This document shows, one piece after another, positions 1 through 6,694 of a stretch of DNA of 12,312 nt. The position numbers and the translations under genes are program-made. Below the pieces are notes generated by a model. It had not been told where the DNA came from. It made no database searches and saw only the letters and a list, made by a program, of their open reading frames with translations. How positions within the stretch are numbered: position 1 is the stretch's first letter; each line of letters starts with the position of its first letter. Source of the DNA: Bryobacterales bacterium (GTDB lineage: Bacteria; Acidobacteriota; Terriglobia; Bryobacterales; Bryobacteraceae); the NCBI GenBank assembly GCA_003132905.1, contig PKZC01000389.1, positions 28,655-40,966 on the forward strand, read 5' to 3'.

Positions 1-550
1 GCCGAAACACGGCCGCGCTGGTGTCCTCGTCGAGCGAGCCGGTGGGCTCGTCCGCGAGAAGTATCTTCGGCTTGTTCATCAGCGCGCGACACAGCGCCGT
101 CCGCTGACGCTCTCCTCCCGACAGTTTTTGGACACGGTGGCCGAGCCGGTGGCTTAAACCGGTGAGCGAAGTAAGTTGGCGCAAGCGAGCCTGGGCAATC
201 TGCCGGTCCATTCCCGCCGCCACGGTCGGGATCAGACAGTTCTCCTCAAGGGTCATATCGGGGATCAAATTGTGAAGTTGGAAAACAAACCCAACCTCGT
301 GCCGAAGGAGATGCAAGCGGCTGCGGCGGGCGTTCAATTCCACCGCGTTCACGGAAATTAGGCCCCTATCCGGCTCATCGAGGCCGCCGAGCAGGTGGAG
401 AAGAGTGCTTTTGCCACAGCCGGAAGGGCCGCAGAGAGCGACGGTCTGGCCTTCGATAGCTTCGAAGTCAACGCCATTCAACACGCTGATCGCACCGGCG
501 TCATAGCTTTTCCAAACATCCACCGCCTGCAGCACAACGCGATTGCTCAT
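1..550 (-). CDS. ABC transporter ATP-binding protein, MacB/LolD type (partial, 3' end off the window)
   Basis: This is the nucleotide-binding subunit of an export-type ABC transporter that hydrolyses ATP at the inner face of the cytoplasmic membrane. Only the first 183 residues are inside the window. Visible motifs are Walker A GPSGCGKST (residues 41-49), a Q-loop glutamine (Q91 in FVFQLHNLIP), the signature LSGGERQR (143-150) and Walker B ILLADEPTGSLDE (163-175). The D-loop and H-loop regions are cut or missing. The ATG at 550 overlaps the TGA of the permease gene as ATGA, so the two genes are probably translationally coupled. The pattern LSGGERQR plus ADEPTGSLD is typical of the LolD/MacB/FtsE subgroup, which pairs with FtsX-like permeases, and such a permease is the next gene upstream. 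The substrate cannot be read from the sequence. Confidence 0.93.
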   Translation of the reverse strand, partial: MSNRVVLQAVDVWKSYDAGAISVLNGVDFEAIEGQTVALCGPSGCGKSTLLHLLGGLDEPDRGLISVNAVELNARRSRLHLLRHEVGFVFQLHNLIPDMTLEENCLIPTVAAGMDRQIAQARLRQLTSLTGLSHRLGHRVQKLSGGERQRTALCRALMNKPKILLADEPTGSLDEDTSAAVFR

Positions 551-1659
551 TCGAAGCGAAGCGCCTCCACCGCTCGAATGCGCATCGCGTAGATCGCAGG
601 GTAAAGGGCGCCGGCAACACCTGTGATGAGTGCCAACACAATGATCAGAACTACGACGAAAAGCTGAATGTCGACGTCTACGTAGCCGTGCAGAGCAGGA
701 ACGAATTTGAGGGCGAACAGGAAGCAAGTACCGATGGAGAGACCTACCACGGCGCCGAGGATCGACACGAAGGCCGATTCACCGAAAATCATTCCGGCGA
801 GCTGCCAGTCCGAAAAGCCGTTGACGCGCAGTATTGCGATTTCCCGAATCCGCGTAAACACAGACATGATCATGGTGTTTGCAACACCCAGACCACCCAG
901 CAAAAGCCCGCAGCCGCCCACGGCCCAGGCGGTGGCCTTCAGAATCTTGAACTGCGAGTAGGAACGGGTGAACTCTTGATCTTCCAATGCGATGAGGTTC
1001 TTGAACTTGGCCTGGACCATGTTTTTCAAAATCCTGGCGTCCTCTTTGTTGCGAAGCTTCACGGTGATGACGGAGGACGAACCCTCTTTGTGGAAGAAGG
1101 TCTGTGCAGAGTTGAGGGGCATGAAAACGCCGCCATCTTCGAATCCGTTCGCCGTTTGCAGGATTCCGATCACGTGGAAAGCGCCGTGGCCGATCTGGAC
1201 CTGGCTACCCAATTTCGCGTTCAGAAATTCCGCGGCACGCTCCCCGAGAACCACGTCGTCCATGTGCTGGCCGAAGTTGGCGCGAGTGCCCTGGAGCCAG
1301 GTTGCATTCCGTATCCGCGCATCAGCGGAGGTAACGCCGAAACACGTGATAATCGGGTGATCGGAGCTGGATACGATTCCGAAAAGTACCGGATCGGCGT
1401 GCTCCACAATAGACCATCCCGAGATCGCCTGCACCGCCGCGGCGGGAACGCTGCTAAAGAAAAGATCGGACACGTTTCGTTCAAAAACGATGATTTCGCT
1501 ATCGCTGGAGAGGATGCCTGAGAACATCCCCACAGCGCCTTGCAGAATGGTGACGATGGTCAGCATGGCGGCGACGCTGAAGGCGATGCCAGCGATACTG
1601 ATGAGCGAGCGGATACGATGACGGCCGAGATTGGTCAGGATCAGCTTGAGAAAAATCAT
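547..1659 (-). CDS. ABC transporter permease, FtsX/MacB family
   Basis: A 370-residue integral membrane subunit with the four-helix FtsX/MacB layout. There is one N-terminal helix (about residues 17-40), a periplasmic MacB-PCD-like domain (about 45-235) and three C-terminal helices (about 243-268, 287-315 and 333-360). The segment ANTMIMSVFTRIREIAILR (259-277) is the characteristic cytoplasmic loop of this family, thought to contact the ATPase. Length is close to the usual 380-410. The ATG at 1659 overlaps the TGA of the prenyl synthase gene upstream, and its own TGA overlaps the ATPase start, so three genes run without gaps. Family members move lipoproteins, peptides, antibiotics or envelope stress signals rather than importing nutrients. 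A single permease suggests a homodimer. No MacA-like adaptor gene is visible, although it could lie beyond the left edge. Confidence 0.92.
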   Translation of the reverse strand: MIFLKLILTNLGRHRIRSLISIAGIAFSVAAMLTIVTILQGAVGMFSGILSSDSEIIVFERNVSDLFFSSVPAAAVQAISGWSIVEHADPVLFGIVSSSDHPIITCFGVTSADARIRNATWLQGTRANFGQHMDDVVLGERAAEFLNAKLGSQVQIGHGAFHVIGILQTANGFEDGGVFMPLNSAQTFFHKEGSSSVITVKLRNKEDARILKNMVQAKFKNLIALEDQEFTRSYSQFKILKATAWAVGGCGLLLGGLGVANTMIMSVFTRIREIAILRVNGFSDWQLAGMIFGESAFVSILGAVVGLSIGTCFLFALKFVPALHGYVDVDIQLFVVVLIIVLALITGVAGALYPAIYAMRIRAVEALRFE

Positions 1660-2633
1660 GCTGGTGTTCGCAATGTGGTCTCGTAAGCGCTCCTCGTCAC
1701 CCGTGTAGCCTCTTCCTGCATGTTGCTGCGGAGAGTCTTGAGGAACGTCACTGCCGGACGCCGCACCACAAGGCGGCGAACTGTCTCGTCTCCAATACGG
1801 ATGAATCGTTCCAGTCGCTCGACGGCGGCGGGGATCCCAACAGCAAGAGCAATATTCGGGCGATCGAGCGAAGCATCTCGAGAAACAGTTTTACCAACCT
1901 CGGCGGGGCTTTGAAGCACATCTTTGAGATCATCCACGATTTGGTAGCTGAGGCCCCAGTACTTCGCTATGCGGTCCAGGAGCAGAAGCTCGCCTGGGGG
2001 CGCGCCACCGAGTAGTGCCGGTAATACCACTGTGAGCCGGATCAGTGACACTGTTTTGCCGAATGCGACTCGCTCCGTGGTCCGAAGATCGTGCGGGAGT
2101 CTGGCATAATGCAAGTCCAGGCTTTGTCCATTGAGCAATCCGCCGATGCCAAGATGCTGCTCAACATAGGCAATCGCTCGAGTTTGACGCTCGGGCGGGC
2201 ATGCGTACACGGCTTGCCAGGTGAGCGAGTACGCTCGATTGATAATGGCTAACGCGGCAAGAATTGCTCCCGACTCTCCGAATTCGAGATGAATGCAGGG
2301 CGCGCCTCGCCGTTCGACGGCGTTGTCCATGCAGGGCAGGTCGTCGAACAACAGCGAGGCCGCATGGAAGTATTCCAGCCCAATCGCTAATTGCTTGGCC
2401 TGTGAATGAGACACGCCGTAAGCGTCCGACATCTGCAGGACGATCTGCGAGCGGACGAGGCTTCCCGCGTTCCGCAAGATCTGTTGAAGCGCGTCGCGCA
2501 GATGCGGCTCTAGCGTGGGCGGAAGCGGCAAGTACGCCGCGAAGGCCTCTCTTAATTCCCGTATATCCAAACAATTCACTGGATCGCCGGCGGCGTTCCA
2601 ATTCTCCTTCGGCGTTCCAATTCTTTCATCCAA
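1656..2633 (-). CDS. Polyprenyl diphosphate synthase, CrtE/IspA-like (probable geranylgeranyl diphosphate synthase)
   Basis: A trans-isoprenyl diphosphate synthase that condenses isopentenyl diphosphate onto an allylic diphosphate in the cytoplasm. With the TTG start the protein has 325 residues. The first Asp-rich motif is DDLPCMD (97-103), the DDxxxxD form of the bacterial IspA/CrtE group, followed by RRG (108-110) and FGES.AILA (118-126). From memory this stretch resembles carotenoid CrtE GGPP synthases more than long-chain enzymes. The second Asp-rich motif is DDLKD (234-238), with K193-T194 and GKTVSRD (248-254) also present. All catalytic features look intact. Product length C20 is an inference. 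The start is uncertain: TTG 2633 has no clear ribosome site, and in-frame GTG 2579 and TTG 2570 are alternatives. It heads the operon with the ABC permease and ATPase and is divergent from the two-component/UbiA operon. Confidence 0.88.
   Translation of the reverse strand: MDERIGTPKENWNAAGDPVNCLDIRELREAFAAYLPLPPTLEPHLRDALQQILRNAGSLVRSQIVLQMSDAYGVSHSQAKQLAIGLEYFHAASLLFDDLPCMDNAVERRGAPCIHLEFGESGAILAALAIINRAYSLTWQAVYACPPERQTRAIAYVEQHLGIGGLLNGQSLDLHYARLPHDLRTTERVAFGKTVSLIRLTVVLPALLGGAPPGELLLLDRIAKYWGLSYQIVDDLKDVLQSPAEVGKTVSRDASLDRPNIALAVGIPAAVERLERFIRIGDETVRRLVVRRPAVTFLKTLRSNMQEEATRVTRSAYETTLRTPA
2592..2629. repeat. 19-bp tandem duplication at the prenyl synthase start
   Basis: Two head-to-tail copies of a 19-base unit beginning GGCGTTCCAATTCT lie at 2592-2610 and 2611-2629. 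The first 14 bases are identical and the rest diverges. The repeat falls inside the first 14 codons of the longest reading of the prenyl synthase gene. Because 19 is not a multiple of 3, the copies are read in different frames. An out-of-frame ATG sits at 2629 on the minus strand. The repeat is one reason the true start is unclear. Confidence 0.8.
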
Positions 2634-2899
2634 GCTCGAAAGCGGCTCGCGGTAGCCTGCGACAGAAAACTGAGTCCTGCCGCACGCTACAACCGTCCAC
2701 TTGTTTCAGTAGACCTGTATGCAATTAGACGACCGAGAATCGGCTTCCGTTAATGACGATTCGTTCATTCAGGTTCAGAAATGCCCTTGTGTGCTTGATC
2801 CGGAACGGCCCATGGCCTACGTTGTTTATAGCGGTTGAAAATGACTCTTACACGACCTCAAGGTGACAAGTTGTTCATTTGGCGAACCAAAAGACCTTG
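2634..2899. promoter_or_regulatory. Divergent control region between the prenyl synthase and response regulator operons
   Basis: About 266 bases separate the two divergent operons, and promoters for both must lie here or inside the first codons. No convincing -35/-10 pair was found for either direction. Two GTTCA direct repeats spaced exactly 10 bases apart (2763-2767 and 2773-2777) are visible. This is the spacing expected for head-to-tail binding of an OmpR-family regulator, so autoregulation is possible. A short inverted repeat CCGA-GAA-TCGG lies at 2733-2743. A 39-codon open frame (2719-2838) is present without a ribosome site and is not called as a gene. Confidence 0.4.
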
Positions 2900-3577
2900 A
2901 TGCGCCTGCTCCTGGTAGAAGACGATCTCGATATTCAAAGCTTCCTGAAGCTCTCTTTGGCTGAAGCTGCATACCAAGTGGAAGTGGCGGGGGACGGTAA
3001 AACAGCCGAACGTCTGGCCGTCGAGAGCCAGCATGACGCGCTGATCGTTGATCTCGGCTTGCCCGATGAGGACGGTATCAGCTTAATCCTCCGGCTGCGG
3101 CGGCTCGGGCTGAACACCCCGGTGCTCATCCTTTCAGCAAGACGTTCCGTGGATGATCGAGTACGAGGGCTGGAACAAGGCGGCGACGATTATCTGACCA
3201 AGCCATTCGCCCTGGCCGAACTGCTCGCGAGGTTACGGAACCTGCTGAGGCGAAATAGCTCTTCGAGTACTGAAACGACAAGGTTACGAGTACTCGATCT
3301 GGAACTGGATCTGCTCAGGCGGGAGGCGTCCCGCAATGGAGAGACATTGAACTTGACGCCGCAAGAGTTCGTTCTCTTGGAATACTTGTGCCGAAATGCC
3401 GGCCGCGTCGTCACAAGATCTATGATTCTCGATGAAGTTTGGGGAATGCGAATCCAGCCGGATACAAATGTCGTCGACGTCCACATCTACCGCCTGCGCG
3501 GCAAGGTGGATGCCGAAGGACAGCAACCTCTGATTCGAACCTTGCGAGGTGTGGGCTATGTTCTCAGGGACCGCTAA
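2900..3577 (+). CDS. Two-component response regulator, OmpR/PhoB family
   Basis: A DNA-binding response regulator of 225 residues when started at ATG 2900. The N-terminal receiver domain (about 1-115) has the acidic pair D8-D9, phospho-acceptor D51 in IVDLGLP, S79 in the ILSAR strand and K101 in LTKPF. The C-terminal winged helix-turn-helix (about 128-225) ends with the family hallmark TNVVDVHIYRLRGKV and TLRGVGYVL. ATG 2900 gives the canonical MRLLLVEDD opening. A TTG at 2879 would add seven residues (232 in total) and is the alternative start. The gene is followed at once by the histidine kinase, whose start lies inside its last codons, so the two form a cognate pair. Target genes are unknown. 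The divergent prenyl synthase/ABC operon and its own operon are the obvious candidates. Confidence 0.93.
   Translation: MRLLLVEDDLDIQSFLKLSLAEAAYQVEVAGDGKTAERLAVESQHDALIVDLGLPDEDGISLILRLRRLGLNTPVLILSARRSVDDRVRGLEQGGDDYLTKPFALAELLARLRNLLRRNSSSSTETTRLRVLDLELDLLRREASRNGETLNLTPQEFVLLEYLCRNAGRVVTRSMILDEVWGMRIQPDTNVVDVHIYRLRGKVDAEGQQPLIRTLRGVGYVLRDR
3546..3551 (+). promoter_or_regulatory. Ribosome binding site deciding the histidine kinase start
   Basis: GAGGTG ends six bases before ATG 3558. It lies within the 3' end of the response regulator gene (codons for RGVGY). It supports ATG 3558 over GTG 3549, which would overlap it, and over ATG 3585, which has no clear site. Confidence 0.55.
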
Positions 3578-5051
3578 GCCGATCATGCGAAGTGCTGCCT
3601 GGCGTATTTCTCTGTGGGCCAGCTTGGCGTTCGCCTGTGGAACTATGGTCGTCTTTCTATTTTTACAGCGATTCGTCGCACATGACATCCAGCGGAGGAG
3701 CGATGCTTGGTTAGCGGGAGAGGTGGGAGTGCTGGGCGATGTGGCACAGCGCACTCCTAAGGATGCACTTTACGGCCGAGTGGTCCGAGAGGTTGCCGAA
3801 CTGGCAAGCCGCGAGGTCCCCAACAAGCCGGCCAACGGGGAGCTGAACGATCCAGTGTTTTTCCTTCAAACTGCCACCGACGGTTCCTTGGCTCTGTGGG
3901 TGGGTTCGGGGGACGCTGGCGCTCGTTTAGACGCGATTCGGAATAGCAAAATCGTCCCGGACACTCCTTTGGACCTACATGTGAAGGGTTTTGATACTCC
4001 CTTTCGCGTGGTTTGCATGCGCTTGCAAAATGGAAGCAACGTCTACCTCGGGCTATCGGAACGCGATGAGCTGCGCGTCCTCAGAAGTTTGCGCCTGCGC
4101 TTCACTTTTCTATGGTTGATGATTGTCCTCCTCGGCGCTGCCATTGTGTTCTATACAACCCGGCGCATGCTAGGTCACATTCGGAAAATCACGGAAGCGG
4201 CTTCACGGATCGGCGAGGACGACCTGAGCAGCAGAGTACCCACCACACACAGAAATGACGAGATCGCACAATTGGGACTCACGCTGAATCGAATGCTCGA
4301 CCGTATTGAGCGCTCGGTTCATCAATTGCACACCATCACGGACTCGCTGGCTCACGATATTCGGAGCCCGCTCACCGCCCTGCGCGCCAAACTGGAAATG
4401 TCTTTGACGTCCAGCACGAAAGGTGAGGAATCGGAATCGATTGTGTCGGCAATCGAAGAGATGGATCGGCTGACCGAATTCTTAAATAAGTCGTTGGATG
4501 TTGCCGAAGCCAAGGCCAACGCGCTGCGTCTGGATCGCGTTCGAATCGACTTGGACCAACTGCTCAGAGCCATGATCGACCTTTACGAACCTTCGATGTC
4601 TGAAAGGGGGCTGCGGATACAGCTTGCCAGCGCCGGGCCGCTTCCGATATCGGCGGACGCTGCTCTGTTGCACCGGACGATCGCCAATCTTTTCGACAAC
4701 GAACTGAAGCATCTGCCCGCGTCATGCACGGTGACAATTTCGTTGCGTCACACCGAAGACGACAGCGCATTGCTGGTGGTGGAGGACGATGGTCCCGGTT
4801 TCGCTTCGGAAATCAGCGCCCATATTTTTGAGCCTCGCGTGAAAGGGCGAAATTCGAACGGGCATGGATTAGGCCTGGCCTTCGTCGAAGCCGTAGTGCG
4901 TGCTCATGGGGGAACAATACAAGCGAATAACCGCCGCGAGGGAGGCGCACAGCTCACCATCGCGCTCCCTCTCGCTGGAAACCACTCGGTTGCATTCCCT
5001 TCTGATGACACGCCGGTAGGAACCCCGGCGATCCTCGGAACGTCGAGATGA
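3558..5051 (+). CDS. Sensor histidine kinase with HAMP domain
   Basis: A membrane-bound sensor kinase of 497 residues, partner of the regulator encoded just upstream; the genes overlap by 20 bases. Helix 1 is at about residues 17-37 and helix 2 at about 182-202. They bracket a periplasmic sensor region of about 145 residues with no recognised domain. A HAMP linker (about 203-255) follows. The dimerisation/phosphoacceptor helix carries H266 in SLAHDIRSPLTALRAKLE, where DIR replaces the more common ELR. The ATPase domain has an N box NLFDNELKH (about 377-385), a G1 box VEDDGPGF (408-415) and a G2 box GHGLGLAF (435-442), so it should be active. The N box has E where A is usual, and the ATP lid is short. 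The signal is unknown; the neighbours suggest envelope or lipid stress, which is an inference. Confidence 0.93.
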   Translation: MFSGTAKPIMRSAAWRISLWASLAFACGTMVVFLFLQRFVAHDIQRRSDAWLAGEVGVLGDVAQRTPKDALYGRVVREVAELASREVPNKPANGELNDPVFFLQTATDGSLALWVGSGDAGARLDAIRNSKIVPDTPLDLHVKGFDTPFRVVCMRLQNGSNVYLGLSERDELRVLRSLRLRFTFLWLMIVLLGAAIVFYTTRRMLGHIRKITEAASRIGEDDLSSRVPTTHRNDEIAQLGLTLNRMLDRIERSVHQLHTITDSLAHDIRSPLTALRAKLEMSLTSSTKGEESESIVSAIEEMDRLTEFLNKSLDVAEAKANALRLDRVRIDLDQLLRAMIDLYEPSMSERGLRIQLASAGPLPISADAALLHRTIANLFDNELKHLPASCTVTISLRHTEDDSALLVVEDDGPGFASEISAHIFEPRVKGRNSNGHGLGLAFVEAVVRAHGGTIQANNRREGGAQLTIALPLAGNHSVAFPSDDTPVGTPAILGTSR

Positions 5052-5057
5052 ACACGA

Positions 5058-5921
5058 ATGAAGTTATGGCACGAGACTCGAACCACTCTGGAGATGATCA
5101 AATGGGAGCATTCGATCTTCGCCTTGCCTTTCGCGCTCACAGGCGCGATGTTGGCGGCCGGAGGTTGGCCGCATGCTTCTCAAATCTTCTGGATTGTCGC
5201 CTGCATGGTGCTGGCCCGCTCTGCGGGAATGTCCTTCAACCGGTGGGCGGATGCCAGTCTCGATGCGGATAATCCGCGCACGAAAATGCGTGCGATACCG
5301 GCTGGCTTACTGTCGCGGGAGTTTGTCGCCGGATTTACCATCGTCGCGTCGATTTTGTTTCTGCTGGCCGCATCCCGGCTGAATCGATTGACTCTGCTAC
5401 TCGCGCCTGCCGAACTCGCCATTTTGCTCGCCTATTCCTACACCAAACGCTTTACGAGATGGTCGCATCTGTTTCTCGGATTTGCTTTGGGAACAGCCCC
5501 CGCTGCCGCCTGGATTGCGATCCGAGGGAGTCTCGATCCCCGGATTTTGATCCTGACGCTGGTCGTCCTCTGTTGGGTGGGAGGTTTCGATACGCTGTAC
5601 GCCTGCCAGGACGCCGAACACGACCGCAGGGTTGGGTTGAAGAGCATCCCCGCATCCATCGGCGTGCCGCGTGCCTTTGCGCTTGCGCGAGGATTGCATA
5701 TCGTCATGCTCGCTCTATTGGTATGGCTCACAAGGCTTTTTGCGCTCGGCGCTATCGCCTGGATTGGCATAGCAATCGTTGCAACATTGCTTTTCTATGA
5801 GCACCTGATCGTATCGCCGAGTGACCTGCGCAGAATGAACGCTGCTTTCTTCACCATGAATGGCTTGATCTCCGTAGTCTTCTTCGTCTTCGTCGCGACG
5901 GACATATTGTGGAGAACCTGA
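5058..5921 (+). CDS. UbiA-family aromatic prenyltransferase (UbiA/MqnP-like)
   Basis: An integral membrane enzyme of 287 residues that transfers a prenyl chain from a polyprenyl diphosphate to an aromatic acceptor. The first Asp-rich loop reads NRWADASLD (61-69), followed by NPRTKMRAIPAG (72-83). The second reads DTLYACQDAEHD (178-189), giving DxxYxxxDxxxD. These bind the Mg-diphosphate, and all acidic residues are present. About eight to nine hydrophobic segments are visible. The C-terminal NAAFFTMNGLISVVFF recalls the 4-hydroxybenzoate polyprenyltransferase-like subgroup, which includes the futalosine-pathway enzyme MqnP. Which acceptor is used cannot be told. The gene starts six bases after the kinase stop with only a weak ribosome site, so coupling is likely. 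The nearby CrtE-like synthase could supply its prenyl donor. Placement beside a two-component system is unusual for a housekeeping quinone gene. Confidence 0.9.
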   Translation: MKLWHETRTTLEMIKWEHSIFALPFALTGAMLAAGGWPHASQIFWIVACMVLARSAGMSFNRWADASLDADNPRTKMRAIPAGLLSREFVAGFTIVASILFLLAASRLNRLTLLLAPAELAILLAYSYTKRFTRWSHLFLGFALGTAPAAAWIAIRGSLDPRILILTLVVLCWVGGFDTLYACQDAEHDRRVGLKSIPASIGVPRAFALARGLHIVMLALLVWLTRLFALGAIAWIGIAIVATLLFYEHLIVSPSDLRRMNAAFFTMNGLISVVFFVFVATDILWRT

Positions 5922-5922
5922 C

Positions 5923-6363
5923 GTGATGGATCACCGGATCGTCGCGCGGGTGCTGCTGTCTTTTGTCTGCGCCTTACAAGGAGTTGCGACATTGGCAATT
6001 GACCTGAACCGGACTCACGCAACGAATCCTCTGTGGGTAAAGCATGCCCGATTCCACGTGGTGTGGCAGACCATCAGCGTGTTTATTCTGTCTGCGATTG
6101 AGGTTGCGCTAGTCTGGTGGCGCGGCCCGTGGATGGAACAGAGCTTCTTCTTGGCCATGATCCTGGCCGGAGTCCCGATGCTGGGATTCCTGGGTGCGTT
6201 CGCCTTCCGCAACGCCTATGGCGGCGCTTTGTCGGACCCTAACGGCATACCGCCTCTGCGCGTCGCAATTGCCGGAAAGAGTTGGCACGTCGATATGAAC
6301 CTAGCTGCCGAATTGGTGGCGCTGTTCGCCCTCGGCGCCATTTTCGCGATCTACCGGTTGTAG
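5923..6363 (+). CDS. Small four-helix membrane protein of unknown function
   Basis: A 146-residue protein that I cannot assign with confidence. Four hydrophobic segments are visible at about residues 7-26, 46-65, 74-96 and 125-145. Between helices 1 and 2 is the polar stretch DLNRTHATNPLWVKHARFH (27-45), rich in His, Asn and Trp, with VWQT opening helix 2. A further His pair sits near SWHVDMN. From memory, an N-TH-NP-W-HA-FH-Q pattern occurs in uncharacterised membrane families (possibly DUF6640), but I could not check this. Start codons GTG 5923 and ATG 5926 are adjacent; either fits, one to four bases after the UbiA stop. It is the last gene of the regulator-kinase-UbiA operon. The conserved-looking histidines could bind metal or a quinone, which is speculation. 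Confidence 0.8.
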   Translation: MMDHRIVARVLLSFVCALQGVATLAIDLNRTHATNPLWVKHARFHVVWQTISVFILSAIEVALVWWRGPWMEQSFFLAMILAGVPMLGFLGAFAFRNAYGGALSDPNGIPPLRVAIAGKSWHVDMNLAAELVALFALGAIFAIYRL

Positions 6364-6376
6364 CTAGCGGGAACAC

Positions 6377-6694
6377 TCACGCTTCGACACTCTCGCCGGG
6401 TTCGAGCGCTCGAAATTTGTCGGGATCGATTCCCTGCAGACGAAGCTCCTCGAAGAATAACCGCGGTGGTTCACTCAAAGGCTCATCTGTGAGACGAAAA
6501 GTCCCCCAGTGACATGCCACCGAGAGACGCGACTTGACGTCGCTATGCACTCTATCCAGCAACTTGCAAGCGTCTGGCTTCTTTCGATCTCTGCGTCTTG
6601 CCGCGTCGCGAATCCAATGAAAATGCGCCCCGAATCGGAATATTGGCAGTTCCCGATCGACATTTTTTACTTCGAAGCATTGGTGGTCGTCTCA
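6377..6694 (-). pseudogene. C-terminal remnant of a NAPE-PLD/UlaG-like metallo-beta-lactamase-fold hydrolase
   Basis: Read right to left, this open stretch ends with SRLSVACHWGTFRLTDEPL and PPRLFFEELRLQGIDPDKF, then LEPGE and a TGA at 6379-6377. That tail is characteristic of MBL-fold hydrolases related to N-acyl-phosphatidylethanolamine phospholipase D, where the HWGTF histidine is a late metal ligand. Further upstream the frame reads RELPIFRFGAHFHWIRDAA (6655-6599). This is a blurred version of the family's LPIGAY...RWFM region, so decay has begun. The N-terminal two thirds, including the HxHxDH metal site, are absent: a stop lies at 6694-6692 and the YcnI-like gene occupies the space. A short 61-codon frame from TTG 6562 remains open but has no credible start. 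It is almost certainly non-functional. Confidence 0.75.
6401..6414. repeat. Perfect 14-bp palindrome
   Basis: TTCGAGCGCTCGAA reads the same on both strands. It lies within the MBL-fold remnant (codons around FRALEP), about 40 bases after the end of the UbiA operon. With no loop and no T-run it does not look like an intrinsic terminator. It could be a protein-binding site or chance. Confidence 0.5.

Noticed and set aside
688..1521. Long open frame (277 codons) on the plus strand inside the permease gene
   Set aside because: It is antisense to a clear ABC permease, has no family motif, and is rich in charged, low-complexity residues as expected of a shadow frame.
2161..2728. Frames of 146 (minus) and 154 (plus) codons over the prenyl synthase 5' region
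   Set aside because: Arg-rich shadow translations overlapping the well-supported synthase with intact Asp-rich motifs.
2719..2838. 39-codon plus-strand frame in the divergent control region
   Set aside because: No ribosome site, no recognisable product, and it sits where two promoters are needed.
6401..6414. Palindrome considered as a terminator for the UbiA operon
   Set aside because: It has no loop and is not followed by a T-run in either direction, so it is listed only as a repeat.
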